Assembly: GCA_041752235.1 (NCBI GenBank) | Contig: JBGSHM010000018.1 | Span: forward strand, 1 to 64,000 | Direction: 5' to 3' | DNA length: 64,000 nt | Source of the DNA: SpSt-398 sp041752235 | GTDB taxonomy: Bacteria > Bacteroidota > Bacteroidia > Chitinophagales > Chitinophagaceae | Part shown: one piece after another, positions 16,259 through 23,706 of the stretch | How the letters are laid out: the number at the start of each line of letters is the position of its first letter | Numbering within the stretch: position 1 is the stretch's first letter | Notes under the pieces: model-generated | The model's database searches: none | What the model was told of the DNA's origin: nothing | What the model saw: only the letters and a program-made list of their open reading frames with translations | Program-made: the position numbers and the translations under genes

Positions 16259-17101
16259 ATGGAAAAAAGGCACGTAGATGTAGTAGTATTATCCGACCTC
16301 CACCTGGGTACCTATGGTAGCCGGGCCAAAGAGATCCTCACCTATTTAAAGAGTATCAGCCCCCGTATCCTTATTCTGAATGGAGATATTCTGGATATCT
16401 GGCAAATTTCAAAGCGATATTTTCCTCCTTCCCATGCAGCGGTTTTAAAAGAAGTGATCAGTATGCTCACAAAGGGGACCAAGGTGGTGTACATTACCGG
16501 AAACCATGATGAACTATTGCGGAAGTATACCGATATGAACATGGGTAACTTTCAACTGACAGATAAACTCATTATCGAGATCGACAATAAGATGACCTGG
16601 ATCTTTCATGGGGATGTGTTTGACAATACCACCAAAGGTGCCGCCAAACTTTGGGCAAAGATGGGGAGTAACGGATATGCGGCCTTGTTGCTTTTTAACA
16701 AGGCGATCAATTATTGTTTCAATCTGATTGGTCGGGAGCGGGTGTCTTTGTCAAAGAAAGTCATGGCCAGTGTGAATAAGGCCGTGATCCGGATCAATGA
16801 TTTCGAAACGACCGCCGCAGAGATCGCTATCCGAAAAAAATATGATTATGTCATCTGTGGGCATATCCATCAGCCACAAAAAAGAGTGGTGAAAAACGAG
16901 GAAGGGAGTGTAGTATACCTGAACAGTGGAGATTGGGTGGAACACCTGACCTCCCTGGAATATTTTAATAATGACTGGCATATTTATACATACGACGAGA
17001 AAGTGATGAATACGGTGCAGGTCCGCGATATCGAATCCCGAAAAGAAACGGATGTTGTCACGGCTGAGATAGCCTTGTATTTGCATTCTTTAGCCATGTA
17101 G
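16259..17101 (+). CDS. UDP-2,3-diacylglucosamine diphosphatase-like metallophosphoesterase
   Basis: Calcineurin-like phosphoesterase of 280 residues with the full two-metal set: SDLHLG (Asp13, His15), NGDILD (Asp43), GNHDE (Asn82, His83), HGD near 119-121 and GHIHQP near 204-209. The order and the inserted helical segment fit the LpxH/YbbF-like group that removes UMP from UDP-diacylglucosamine in lipid A synthesis. No signal peptide, so cytoplasmic and possibly peripheral at the inner membrane. It is followed 58 nt later by a glycosyltransferase gene on the same strand, suggesting a shared envelope role. Divergent from the XRE-cupin regulator. Confidence 0.85.
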   Translation: MEKRHVDVVVLSDLHLGTYGSRAKEILTYLKSISPRILILNGDILDIWQISKRYFPPSHAAVLKEVISMLTKGTKVVYITGNHDELLRKYTDMNMGNFQLTDKLIIEIDNKMTWIFHGDVFDNTTKGAAKLWAKMGSNGYAALLLFNKAINYCFNLIGRERVSLSKKVMASVNKAVIRINDFETTAAEIAIRKKYDYVICGHIHQPQKRVVKNEEGSVVYLNSGDWVEHLTSLEYFNNDWHIYTYDEKVMNTVQVRDIESRKETDVVTAEIALYLHSLAM

Positions 17102-17159
17102 TCTTGTAGCAAGAAGCTGCTTAGCCTTCTTATTGCAAGATTCAACAACCAAAACAATT

Positions 17160-18137
17160 ATGAAGATCTTATACGCTGTTCAAGCTACCGGAAACGGCCA
17201 TATCAGCAGGGCCATGGAATTGCTACCCCATCTTAGCCAGAAAGGGGAAGTGGATATTTTTCTCAGTGGCAGTAATAGCACCCTGGCCATTGATGCACCG
17301 GTAAAATTCCGTAGCCAGGGATTGAGCCTTTTCTACAAATGCGATGGGGGGCTGGATTACTGGAAAATGACCAGGGCTTATTCGCCTATGCGGTTGAGAA
17401 AAGAGATCAATGAACTGCCGGTGGAGAAATATGATCTGGTGCTCAATGATTTTGATCATATCACTTCTGCCGCCTGTGCCAAAAAAGGGGTTCCTTCCGT
17501 CAACTTTGGACACCAGGCCAGTTTTGTATCCGATAAAACACCCAGGCCTTCCATCAAGAGCCGCATAGGGGAATGGATCCTCCTCAACTATGCAAAAGCC
17601 ACCCGGCAAGCAGGACTTCATTTTGAGCGGTATGATGAATTCATTTTCACTCCGGTCATCAAACAAATGATACTGGATGCCCAACCGACAGACGGTGGTT
17701 ATGTAACGGTCTACCTTCCTGCTTACTGCGAACCACAGCTCAAAAGCCTCTTCAATAAACTCCCGGATTTTAAATTTGAGATCTTCTCCCGGGAAACCAA
17801 AACGGACCGAACAGAAGGACATATCACCTGGAAGCCGGTAAATAAACAATTGTTCAACGAAAGCCTGATCCATTGTACAGGTATCATCACCGGTGGTGGA
17901 TTTGAAACCCCTGCAGAAGCTCTCCACCTCGGCAAAAAGATCCTCTCTATTCCCATAAGGGGGCAATATGAGCAGCAATGCAATGCCGCGGCGCTACAGA
18001 AAATGGGGATCACCACCCTGGAAAAGCTCGATGAACTCTTTCCCGAAGAGTTCTACAACTGGATCTATTGCAAAAAAGCCCTTAAAAAGGACTATAGTCG
18101 TTCCGTCCCGGATCTTCTTCAGCATGTTTTTGGTTGA
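17160..18137 (+). CDS. GT-B glycosyltransferase family protein (Glyco_trans_1_3/MGT-like)
   Basis: Protein of 325 residues. The N-terminus has GNGHISRAMELLPHL, like the first loop of GT-B enzymes related to MurG and UDP-glucosyltransferases. The C-terminus has TGGGFETPAEALHLGKK and IPIRGQYEQQ, the nucleotide-sugar binding segment. The ATG at 17160 is chosen over a TTG at 17133 because MKILYAVQATGNGH starts the fold directly. A small hairpin with arms GCAAGAAG and a bulged complement lies between this gene and the phosphoesterase before it. It probably adds a sugar to a lipid or envelope precursor. Donor and acceptor are unknown. Confidence 0.85.
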   Translation: MKILYAVQATGNGHISRAMELLPHLSQKGEVDIFLSGSNSTLAIDAPVKFRSQGLSLFYKCDGGLDYWKMTRAYSPMRLRKEINELPVEKYDLVLNDFDHITSAACAKKGVPSVNFGHQASFVSDKTPRPSIKSRIGEWILLNYAKATRQAGLHFERYDEFIFTPVIKQMILDAQPTDGGYVTVYLPAYCEPQLKSLFNKLPDFKFEIFSRETKTDRTEGHITWKPVNKQLFNESLIHCTGIITGGGFETPAEALHLGKKILSIPIRGQYEQQCNAAALQKMGITTLEKLDELFPEEFYNWIYCKKALKKDYSRSVPDLLQHVFG

Positions 18138-18171
18138 TGAATCCCTTATAAAGCATTAATCTGGGAGCCGA

Positions 18172-18204
18172 AAAAACTTAATATTACTTTATTGTTAAGT
18201 TTTT
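18172..18204. repeat. 10-bp inverted repeat before the transglutaminase-like gene
   Basis: AAAAACTTAA (18172-18181) and TTAAGTTTTT (18195-18204) are perfect complements with a 13-nt spacer. The right arm ends in a T-run, so it could terminate the glycosyltransferase transcript. It also lies only 10 nt before the next start codon and could be an operator. Confidence 0.5.
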
Positions 18205-18213
18205 GTAACTTTA

Positions 18214-19428
18214 ATGTTAACCATCGGCCCCTTGAAAAAGATCCTGGCCATATTGATCCTATGGGTTTGCGCCCAGTCTCTTCAGGCACAAACTGAACCT
18301 CTCCGCTTTGATTTTCTTGGCGAAAAGATTGAATTTCAAGCAGATTCATCATTATATGTGAATTGGGAAGGATCCCTTACCGCAGCAGGAATCAGGGATT
18401 TTTATGATAAAATCAACCAATCAGCCTATACTGGATTGATCGAAAGCCTGGTTGCTACCCGCGATAGGTACAAACTGGATGACTGGCTTTTTTACCAGCT
18501 TATTCGTAGAACAGCTCAGGGAATCAGCCCCAAGTACGGAAACTACGCCCGTTATACCCTCTACAAATGGTTCTTTCTGGTTAAATCCGGGTATAATTCC
18601 ATCGTTACGGTGGATGGCGAGCGCATTCTCTTCTACATTCAAACCGACGAAAACGTGTACAATATCCCTTATCGGGTCAAGGAGGGAAAGCAATATGTCT
18701 GCCTGAACTACCATGACTATGGCCAGATCGATTTTACAAAAACGAAATTTTCAGAAGTTGATCTACCCGTAGCTGGCGCTAACCGGGGTTTTACCTATAA
18801 GGTTACACATATGCCCGATCTGGGCCCGGCCACCTATCAGGAAAAAGACATTGCTTTTAATTACTACGAAGAAGGATATCATTTTAAGATAAAATTGAGC
18901 ACCGGTGTCAAAGCCTTATTTACCAATTACCCGGTGGTGGACTATGGCTCTTACTTCAATACTCCTTTGAGCGGGCCTACCTATACCTCTCTCATTCCCG
19001 AACTTAAAAAAAGGGTCAAGGGGTTAAATAAGAAAAAAGGAGTTGAGTTTTTGATGAATTTCACCCGCTACGCTTTTTTATATGAACCGGATATCAATAT
19101 CTATGGCGGTGAAAAAAGATTAACCCCCGAACAGACCTTGCTTTCAGATCAAAGTGATTGCGATGACCGGGCTGCACTCTTTTTCTATCTCATTAAAGAG
19201 ATCTACGACCTGCCCATGTTGGTGATCTCTTATCCCACCCATGTGACTATTGCGGTGGCCTTTGATAAACCCATTGGCCAGGACCAGATCGACTATGCCG
19301 GAAAAAAATATTCGATCTGCGAACCCACCCCACAAAAGACCGATTTGAAGATCGGGCAGCTTCCCCCCCAATTTGTGAAAGCGCAGTACGAAATCGCGTA
19401 TGCGTATATGCCTGCGCGGGAAAAATAA
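18214..19428 (+). CDS. Secreted transglutaminase-like protein of unknown substrate
   Basis: Protein of 404 residues with a signal peptide ending near SLQAQ. The C-terminal third resembles the transglutaminase-like papain fold: Cys in SDQSDCDDRAALF (about 315), His in SYPTHVTIAV (about 342) and an acidic residue in SICEPTP (about 370) are in the right order for the Cys-His-Asp/Glu triad. The N-terminal two thirds has no domain I recognise but is rich in beta-type segments. Likely periplasmic or surface-exposed, acting as a peptidase or amidase rather than a cross-linker. It stands alone and converges on the PKD/Kelch lipoprotein gene. Confidence 0.65.
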   Translation: MLTIGPLKKILAILILWVCAQSLQAQTEPLRFDFLGEKIEFQADSSLYVNWEGSLTAAGIRDFYDKINQSAYTGLIESLVATRDRYKLDDWLFYQLIRRTAQGISPKYGNYARYTLYKWFFLVKSGYNSIVTVDGERILFYIQTDENVYNIPYRVKEGKQYVCLNYHDYGQIDFTKTKFSEVDLPVAGANRGFTYKVTHMPDLGPATYQEKDIAFNYYEEGYHFKIKLSTGVKALFTNYPVVDYGSYFNTPLSGPTYTSLIPELKKRVKGLNKKKGVEFLMNFTRYAFLYEPDINIYGGEKRLTPEQTLLSDQSDCDDRAALFFYLIKEIYDLPMLVISYPTHVTIAVAFDKPIGQDQIDYAGKKYSICEPTPQKTDLKIGQLPPQFVKAQYEIAYAYMPAREK

Positions 19429-19435
19429 AGCCTGT

Positions 19436-19511
19436 CCTTGCGCCCCTGGCGTCATTGCGACATGGCGGTGAATTTTACCGCCAGGGCACTATGACGCAAG
19501 GGGCGCGAAGG
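19436..19511. repeat. Long imperfect hairpin between convergent genes
   Basis: Nested pairings are CCTTGCGCCCC (19436-19446) with GGGGCGC-G-AAGG (19500-19511), GCGTCAT (449-455 of 19 kb) with ATGACGC (19491-19497), and GGCGGT with ACCGCC (19464-19482). It begins 8 nt after the transglutaminase-like stop and ends 5 nt before the PKD/Kelch stop. The right half can be read as loose heptamers starting with ACCGCCA, a word also found in the hairpin at 57173. It probably ends or protects transcripts from both sides. Confidence 0.7.
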
Positions 19512-19515
19512 GATG

Positions 19516-21501
19516 CTAGAATACCAGTTTCCAAACCTGGTCGTAGTACCCATTTCCGCCTGCCAGGGCGCCAACCACATAAATCTCATTATTGACTGAT
19601 ATGACCAATGAAGGCCTGATGGCCTGATCCAGTACGCCGATCGACCAGGTATCATTAACCACATCATACATATCAAACCTATCCTTCGAAACTCCATTCC
19701 ATACAAAGAACACCAGCCTTTCATTTGACTTTCCAAGACTTTGATAGGAAAATGAATTGGGTTGAAATAAACAGGAGTAGGATGTGGACTGGTTATTTAC
19801 ATCCAACACTTCCACACTATTGGTAACTCCACCAGGAGTTGTACCTCCCGCCCACATTACTTTCCCTCGCAAACCCACACTAACCATTCCGTATTTGGGT
19901 TCACTCATGGTAGAAACCAACCAGGAGCCTGATGAAGGATCATAGATATCAATCTGCGAGGAGGGACTGGCTCCGGAAAGCGTAGAAGCTCCTCCGGAGA
20001 AATAAAGTTTACCCTGTACATTGGCCGTGGAGATCAGGTAGCGTAATTGACTTAATGATTTGGATGACCAGGAATTGGCATTCACATCATAGATATCAAT
20101 GGCATTCCCTCCGGCAAAGAATAATTTAGTTCCAAACGCTATCGAGCTAAAATGACCAGCTCTGGGCATTTCCAATGTTGACCATGAACCGGTCAGGTCA
20201 TCATACACATCTATCCGTTTGGTTTGACTGACCGTTGTTCCGGATTGTGTTTGTGTGGCTGTGCCCCCTGCGAAAAACACTTTGGTGCCGGAGGTTACAG
20301 CCGTCAAACCCCATCGTGGCTGACTCAATTCAGCGGTTGACCAACTATTTGTTGAAATATCAAAAATATCGACACGCGAGGTAAAATTGGGACCCGGACT
20401 TACAGGAGGATACCTGCCTCCGGCAAAAAATATCTTGGTGCCAACCGCTGCCACCGCGCCTACATGTCGCTGTTGGGATAATGTACCCACAGGGATCAGT
20501 TGTGCAGGTACCTGATGGCGATTGCCGGAAACAACATTTACCAATACAGTATCCTTGTCCATCCCTCCATCATTATCTCTTACCTCCAATTGAAATTTAT
20601 AAACTCCTGATGCCAGACCGCTCATTAATGTCGTCACCGCAGCAGGAGTGACCATGTTTACCTGTGCATTGATCGGACTGATTAATGTCCATTGGTAGAA
20701 TACGATCGTTCCATCCGGGTCATAAGAAGCCGTTCCATCCAATGTAATAAAGGATGGATCCATGCTACAGGTTTGCAAATTGTATTGAATGGACAAATCG
20801 GTACCTGCATCGGCAACGGGAGGCTCGCCGGGAGGATCTGCCACCGTCACCTTTATCGTGTCTCTGGAAGATAGCCCTCCGGCATCGGTCACCACCAGTT
20901 CAAAAAAATATTCGCCTTCCTGCAAATTCGCGGCTTCGGTCTGGGCATTGACCGGATCAGGAATACTAACCGTTGAAGGCCCGGCGATCTTTGTCCAGGC
21001 ATACCCTGCAATATTATTATCCGGGTCCCAGGATGCAGTGCCATTCAGCGATACTGCACTTGCAGGCGTGATGATATTTATATCTGCCCCGGCTACCGCC
21101 ACAGGGGGATGATTGGTCGGTACTTCTTCCACCAATACCTGAATCGTGTCTTTATCAAGTTGCCCTTCATTGTCTTCCACCTCTAGTTCAAAGCTATAAC
21201 TGCCAATGATAAGCCCTTTGACAACAGTGGTAGATTCCGTGTCTGTCAATATTGAAAAGGAAACAGGTCCGGCTATCTTCGACCATTTAAACCGAATAAT
21301 ATGCCCATCGGGATCGGTTGAAGCCCGTCCATCCAGCACCACACTATCCTTGGGTAAACTGATTGCCAGGTCGTGACCGGCATTGGCTATGGGTGGTAAA
21401 TTATTTCTCTTGCAATCTTCGCATGACAATTCCCGCTCACAGGAAGTGAGAAATAATAAATTGAAAATCAATACAAGTGTAACCGACAGGATCGGTTTCA
21501 T
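19516..21501 (-). CDS. Lipoprotein with PKD/Ig-like domains and Kelch repeats
   Basis: About 661 residues starting at MKPILS. A longer frame adds six residues, but the signal sequence begins at this Met. The lipobox is FLTSC. Three PKD/Ig-like domains follow (roughly residues 35-130, 135-225 and 230-330), each with a PPxAxAGxD entry and a LDGxASxDPDG motif. The C-terminal half is a Kelch-type propeller with repeated GTKxFFAGG and DVYD/DIYD blades. Such proteins are usually surface-anchored adhesins or binding platforms. No catalytic site is seen. The gene seems to be monocistronic and converges on the transglutaminase-like gene. Confidence 0.8.
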   Translation of the reverse strand: MKPILSVTLVLIFNLLFLTSCERELSCEDCKRNNLPPIANAGHDLAISLPKDSVVLDGRASTDPDGHIIRFKWSKIAGPVSFSILTDTESTTVVKGLIIGSYSFELEVEDNEGQLDKDTIQVLVEEVPTNHPPVAVAGADINIITPASAVSLNGTASWDPDNNIAGYAWTKIAGPSTVSIPDPVNAQTEAANLQEGEYFFELVVTDAGGLSSRDTIKVTVADPPGEPPVADAGTDLSIQYNLQTCSMDPSFITLDGTASYDPDGTIVFYQWTLISPINAQVNMVTPAAVTTLMSGLASGVYKFQLEVRDNDGGMDKDTVLVNVVSGNRHQVPAQLIPVGTLSQQRHVGAVAAVGTKIFFAGGRYPPVSPGPNFTSRVDIFDISTNSWSTAELSQPRWGLTAVTSGTKVFFAGGTATQTQSGTTVSQTKRIDVYDDLTGSWSTLEMPRAGHFSSIAFGTKLFFAGGNAIDIYDVNANSWSSKSLSQLRYLISTANVQGKLYFSGGASTLSGASPSSQIDIYDPSSGSWLVSTMSEPKYGMVSVGLRGKVMWAGGTTPGGVTNSVEVLDVNNQSTSYSCLFQPNSFSYQSLGKSNERLVFFVWNGVSKDRFDMYDVVNDTWSIGVLDQAIRPSLVISVNNEIYVVGALAGGNGYYDQVWKLVF

Positions 21502-21577
21502 TTGGGAAAGGGGTAACATCCGCCTCTAAAATAGAGCATTTACCTGTCGAATAGGAATTTGGGCAACATGTATTCGG

Positions 21578-22084
21578 TCAATTCTCCGGCGCCGGCTCCT
21601 TTGCCCCTTTCTTCCATTCCTCCAATATCTTTCGCACTTCTTCCTTTAAGGGGACATAGTATTTCTCGCCTGTGCGGATAAAGTAAAGCCGGGAACAATC
21701 CTCGATCGTACTAAAGTAAACGGTATAGGCCTCTTCGGTTCCTTTGTAAAAAAACATTTTGCCTGCGGTCGAACAATCCGTTTTCATCGGTTTAGCGGCC
21801 TGATTGACATTGTCGGAGATCACCCTCATTTGAACCGTATCCGTTGATTTGGAGAAGGTATAGAAACGCGGATTACCGGGTGTGGTATAATAAAGAATGG
21901 CCACCGAGTCGGCATTGGAAATTTCGGGCATGAGGGAGGGGGTGCCTTTACTGCCACATCCTGTTACCAGGATTTGGAGGATTAGCAGGATGAGGAGGAT
22001 TGATTTTTGGGGGATTTTAAATGGATTAGCGAGCCTCCATGAAAAAGCCGGGATGATATATTTTGAACTCCTTTTCATACTCAT
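21578..22084 (-). CDS. Small hypothetical lipoprotein
   Basis: Protein of 168 residues with a hydrophobic stretch ending in ILVTGCGSKG, a good lipobox at about Cys43. The region before it is unusually long for a lipoprotein signal (about 26 residues before the hydrophobic core), so the true start may be later at a non-ATG codon. The mature part has a few Cys residues and mixed alpha/beta character, and resembles no family I can name. It lies between the PKD/Kelch gene and the beta-helix lipoprotein gene, all on the same strand but separated by gaps of about 80-120 nt. Confidence 0.6.
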   Translation of the reverse strand: MSMKRSSKYIIPAFSWRLANPFKIPQKSILLILLILQILVTGCGSKGTPSLMPEISNADSVAILYYTTPGNPRFYTFSKSTDTVQMRVISDNVNQAAKPMKTDCSTAGKMFFYKGTEEAYTVYFSTIEDCSRLYFIRTGEKYYVPLKEEVRKILEEWKKGAKEPAPEN

Positions 22085-22202
22085 TTGAAAAATTGTAGTT
22101 CAAAATAAACCATCCCGGCCTAATCTATCAAAAATAAATCTCTCTAAATTCAAATCACGCTTCACAAATCAATCTAATCCGCTCAATCCCAAAATCCCGG
22201 TC

Positions 22203-23555
22203 TTAGTTGTACACTTTATTCTGTGGATCCCATTCAGTCCAGCCAGTCGCCCAGTTGGTAGTACCAAAGGCACCGATATAAGTTCCGCTGGTAAAGAAGG
22301 TATTCATTCCTGTGTAGCTCGCGCCGGTAAGTGCAGGTGAACCGGTCTTGGGTAAAAAGTTGGGCGTAGTGCTATAGAAAGGGCTTTCCAGTTGAATGGA
22401 AGCAGGATCAGCATACGTGATACAACCTTCGCTTTCTGCTTTGGTTTGCAGTTGGGCATTGGTAGCGATGGCGACATTACCTGATTTATACGGCGTGCTG
22501 ACGGCATGCACCAGGTTATTCTTAAATTCAGAAACGTTGTTGATATAATAGTCGTTAATGGTTGCATCAGACTCCAGGGAGAAACCAGCATCGGGGTGAC
22601 CCATCAGGATGGAGTTACGCAGGATAAACTGCGTAGCCCGGCGCCAACGGTTGGAGAAGTTGTGGTTGGCAGCAGTACCAGCGGCATTGTTGGGGCCTAC
22701 AAAGGTAAAGTTGCTCAATTGAGGTTTGGTCTTGGGTGTGGCCGCAGTACCAGAACCATCATTATCGCACTCGATCGCGTTACCTGCATCACCTGCATCT
22801 ACGAAATCAGGCTTGCGGCATGAAACAGCGTACTGGATCTTTCCTGTATAACCAAAGTCAAAGTCAAAATCATCATCAGCGGTAGCAAAAGCGATCAGTC
22901 GCTTGGCATTCACTGTACCACCAAAGAACTCGTAGGCATCATCATTTCCAAAAGAAACCATCACGTTCTCGATGATGGTACCGGAACCAACACCACCACA
23001 GGTCAACCCATTGATCTCAGATCCGGGCTCGGCGGCAATACCAGCGAATTCGATACGTACATAGCGGAGGATACCGCTTTCATCCAGCGGATCAGTTCCA
23101 CCATATTGACGGGCAACTCCCCCTTCGATTGTTGGAGCGGGGTCAAGAGGACGGTTAGTGGGTGCTTTACCCAGCAGGATGATACCACCCCAGTCACCGG
23201 CCGCACGTGAACCAGCTGCTTTACCGCTGGTAAATACAATCGGATTGGCAGCCGTACCATCAGCAATCAGCTTGGCGCCGCGCTCGATGATCAAAGCCCC
23301 TTTCTCGGTAATATCACTTTTTACAACACAACCTGATTCAAAGGTCAGAGTAGCGCCTTCGGTAACATATACATACCCTTTCAGGATATATGTACCACGG
23401 GCATAGAACCGGCTGGTGGTTACCTTTCCGGTAATTACATTGCTGGTGGAATCAACCGGAGCCGTTACCTCGGTCTCATCAAAATTCACCTTTACGCAGG
23501 ATGTAACGCTTACTACGGTGGTAAGTACAAACGCTGCCAGGAGGAATTGCTTCAT
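22203..23555 (-). CDS. Beta-helix-like lipoprotein paired with a TonB receptor
   Basis: Protein of 450 residues with lipobox VTSC near residue 20. The body has many short beta runs and Gly/Asn/Asp turns, such as GALIIERGAKLIADGTA, IRYVRIEFAG-like and VSFGNDDAYEFFGGT, consistent with a right-handed parallel beta-helix. No pectate-lyase or other catalytic motif is evident. It follows the TonB receptor at 23707 on the same strand, an arrangement common in Bacteroidota where the lipoprotein acts as the surface partner. The ligand is unknown. The divergent DUF47-Pit genes make phosphate or phosphoesters a fair guess. Confidence 0.7.
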   Translation of the reverse strand: MKQFLLAAFVLTTVVSVTSCVKVNFDETEVTAPVDSTSNVITGKVTTSRFYARGTYILKGYVYVTEGATLTFESGCVVKSDITEKGALIIERGAKLIADGTAANPIVFTSGKAAGSRAAGDWGGIILLGKAPTNRPLDPAPTIEGGVARQYGGTDPLDESGILRYVRIEFAGIAAEPGSEINGLTCGGVGSGTIIENVMVSFGNDDAYEFFGGTVNAKRLIAFATADDDFDFDFGYTGKIQYAVSCRKPDFVDAGDAGNAIECDNDGSGTAATPKTKPQLSNFTFVGPNNAAGTAANHNFSNRWRRATQFILRNSILMGHPDAGFSLESDATINDYYINNVSEFKNNLVHAVSTPYKSGNVAIATNAQLQTKAESEGCITYADPASIQLESPFYSTTPNFLPKTGSPALTGASYTGMNTFFTSGTYIGAFGTTNWATGWTEWDPQNKVYN

Positions 23556-23578
23556 ACAAGTTTGATTTTGCTTCTGAA

Positions 23579-23702
23579 TAGCTATTAGCTGTTGGCTTTT
23601 AGCTACTAGTTTTTGTGTTTTATTAATAAAAAATTTTACTTCAAAATTTAAGAACTCTTCTTTCTGAAACTATAAGCTAATAGCTAACAGCTAATAGCTT
23701 AT
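23579..23702. repeat. Inverted heptameric repeat in the TonB receptor-lipoprotein gap
   Basis: The left part reads TAGCTAT, TAGCTGT, TGGCTTT, TAGCTAC from 23579. The right part reads AGCTAAT, AGCTAAC, AGCTAAT, AGCTTAT from 23675, close to the reverse complement. Both arms keep an exact 7-bp period. They are separated by about 65 nt of AT-rich sequence. The array ends 5 nt before the receptor's stop codon and is transcribed between two genes of one operon, so it may act as an mRNA processing or stabilising hairpin. Confidence 0.8.
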
Positions 23703-23706
23703 ACTG

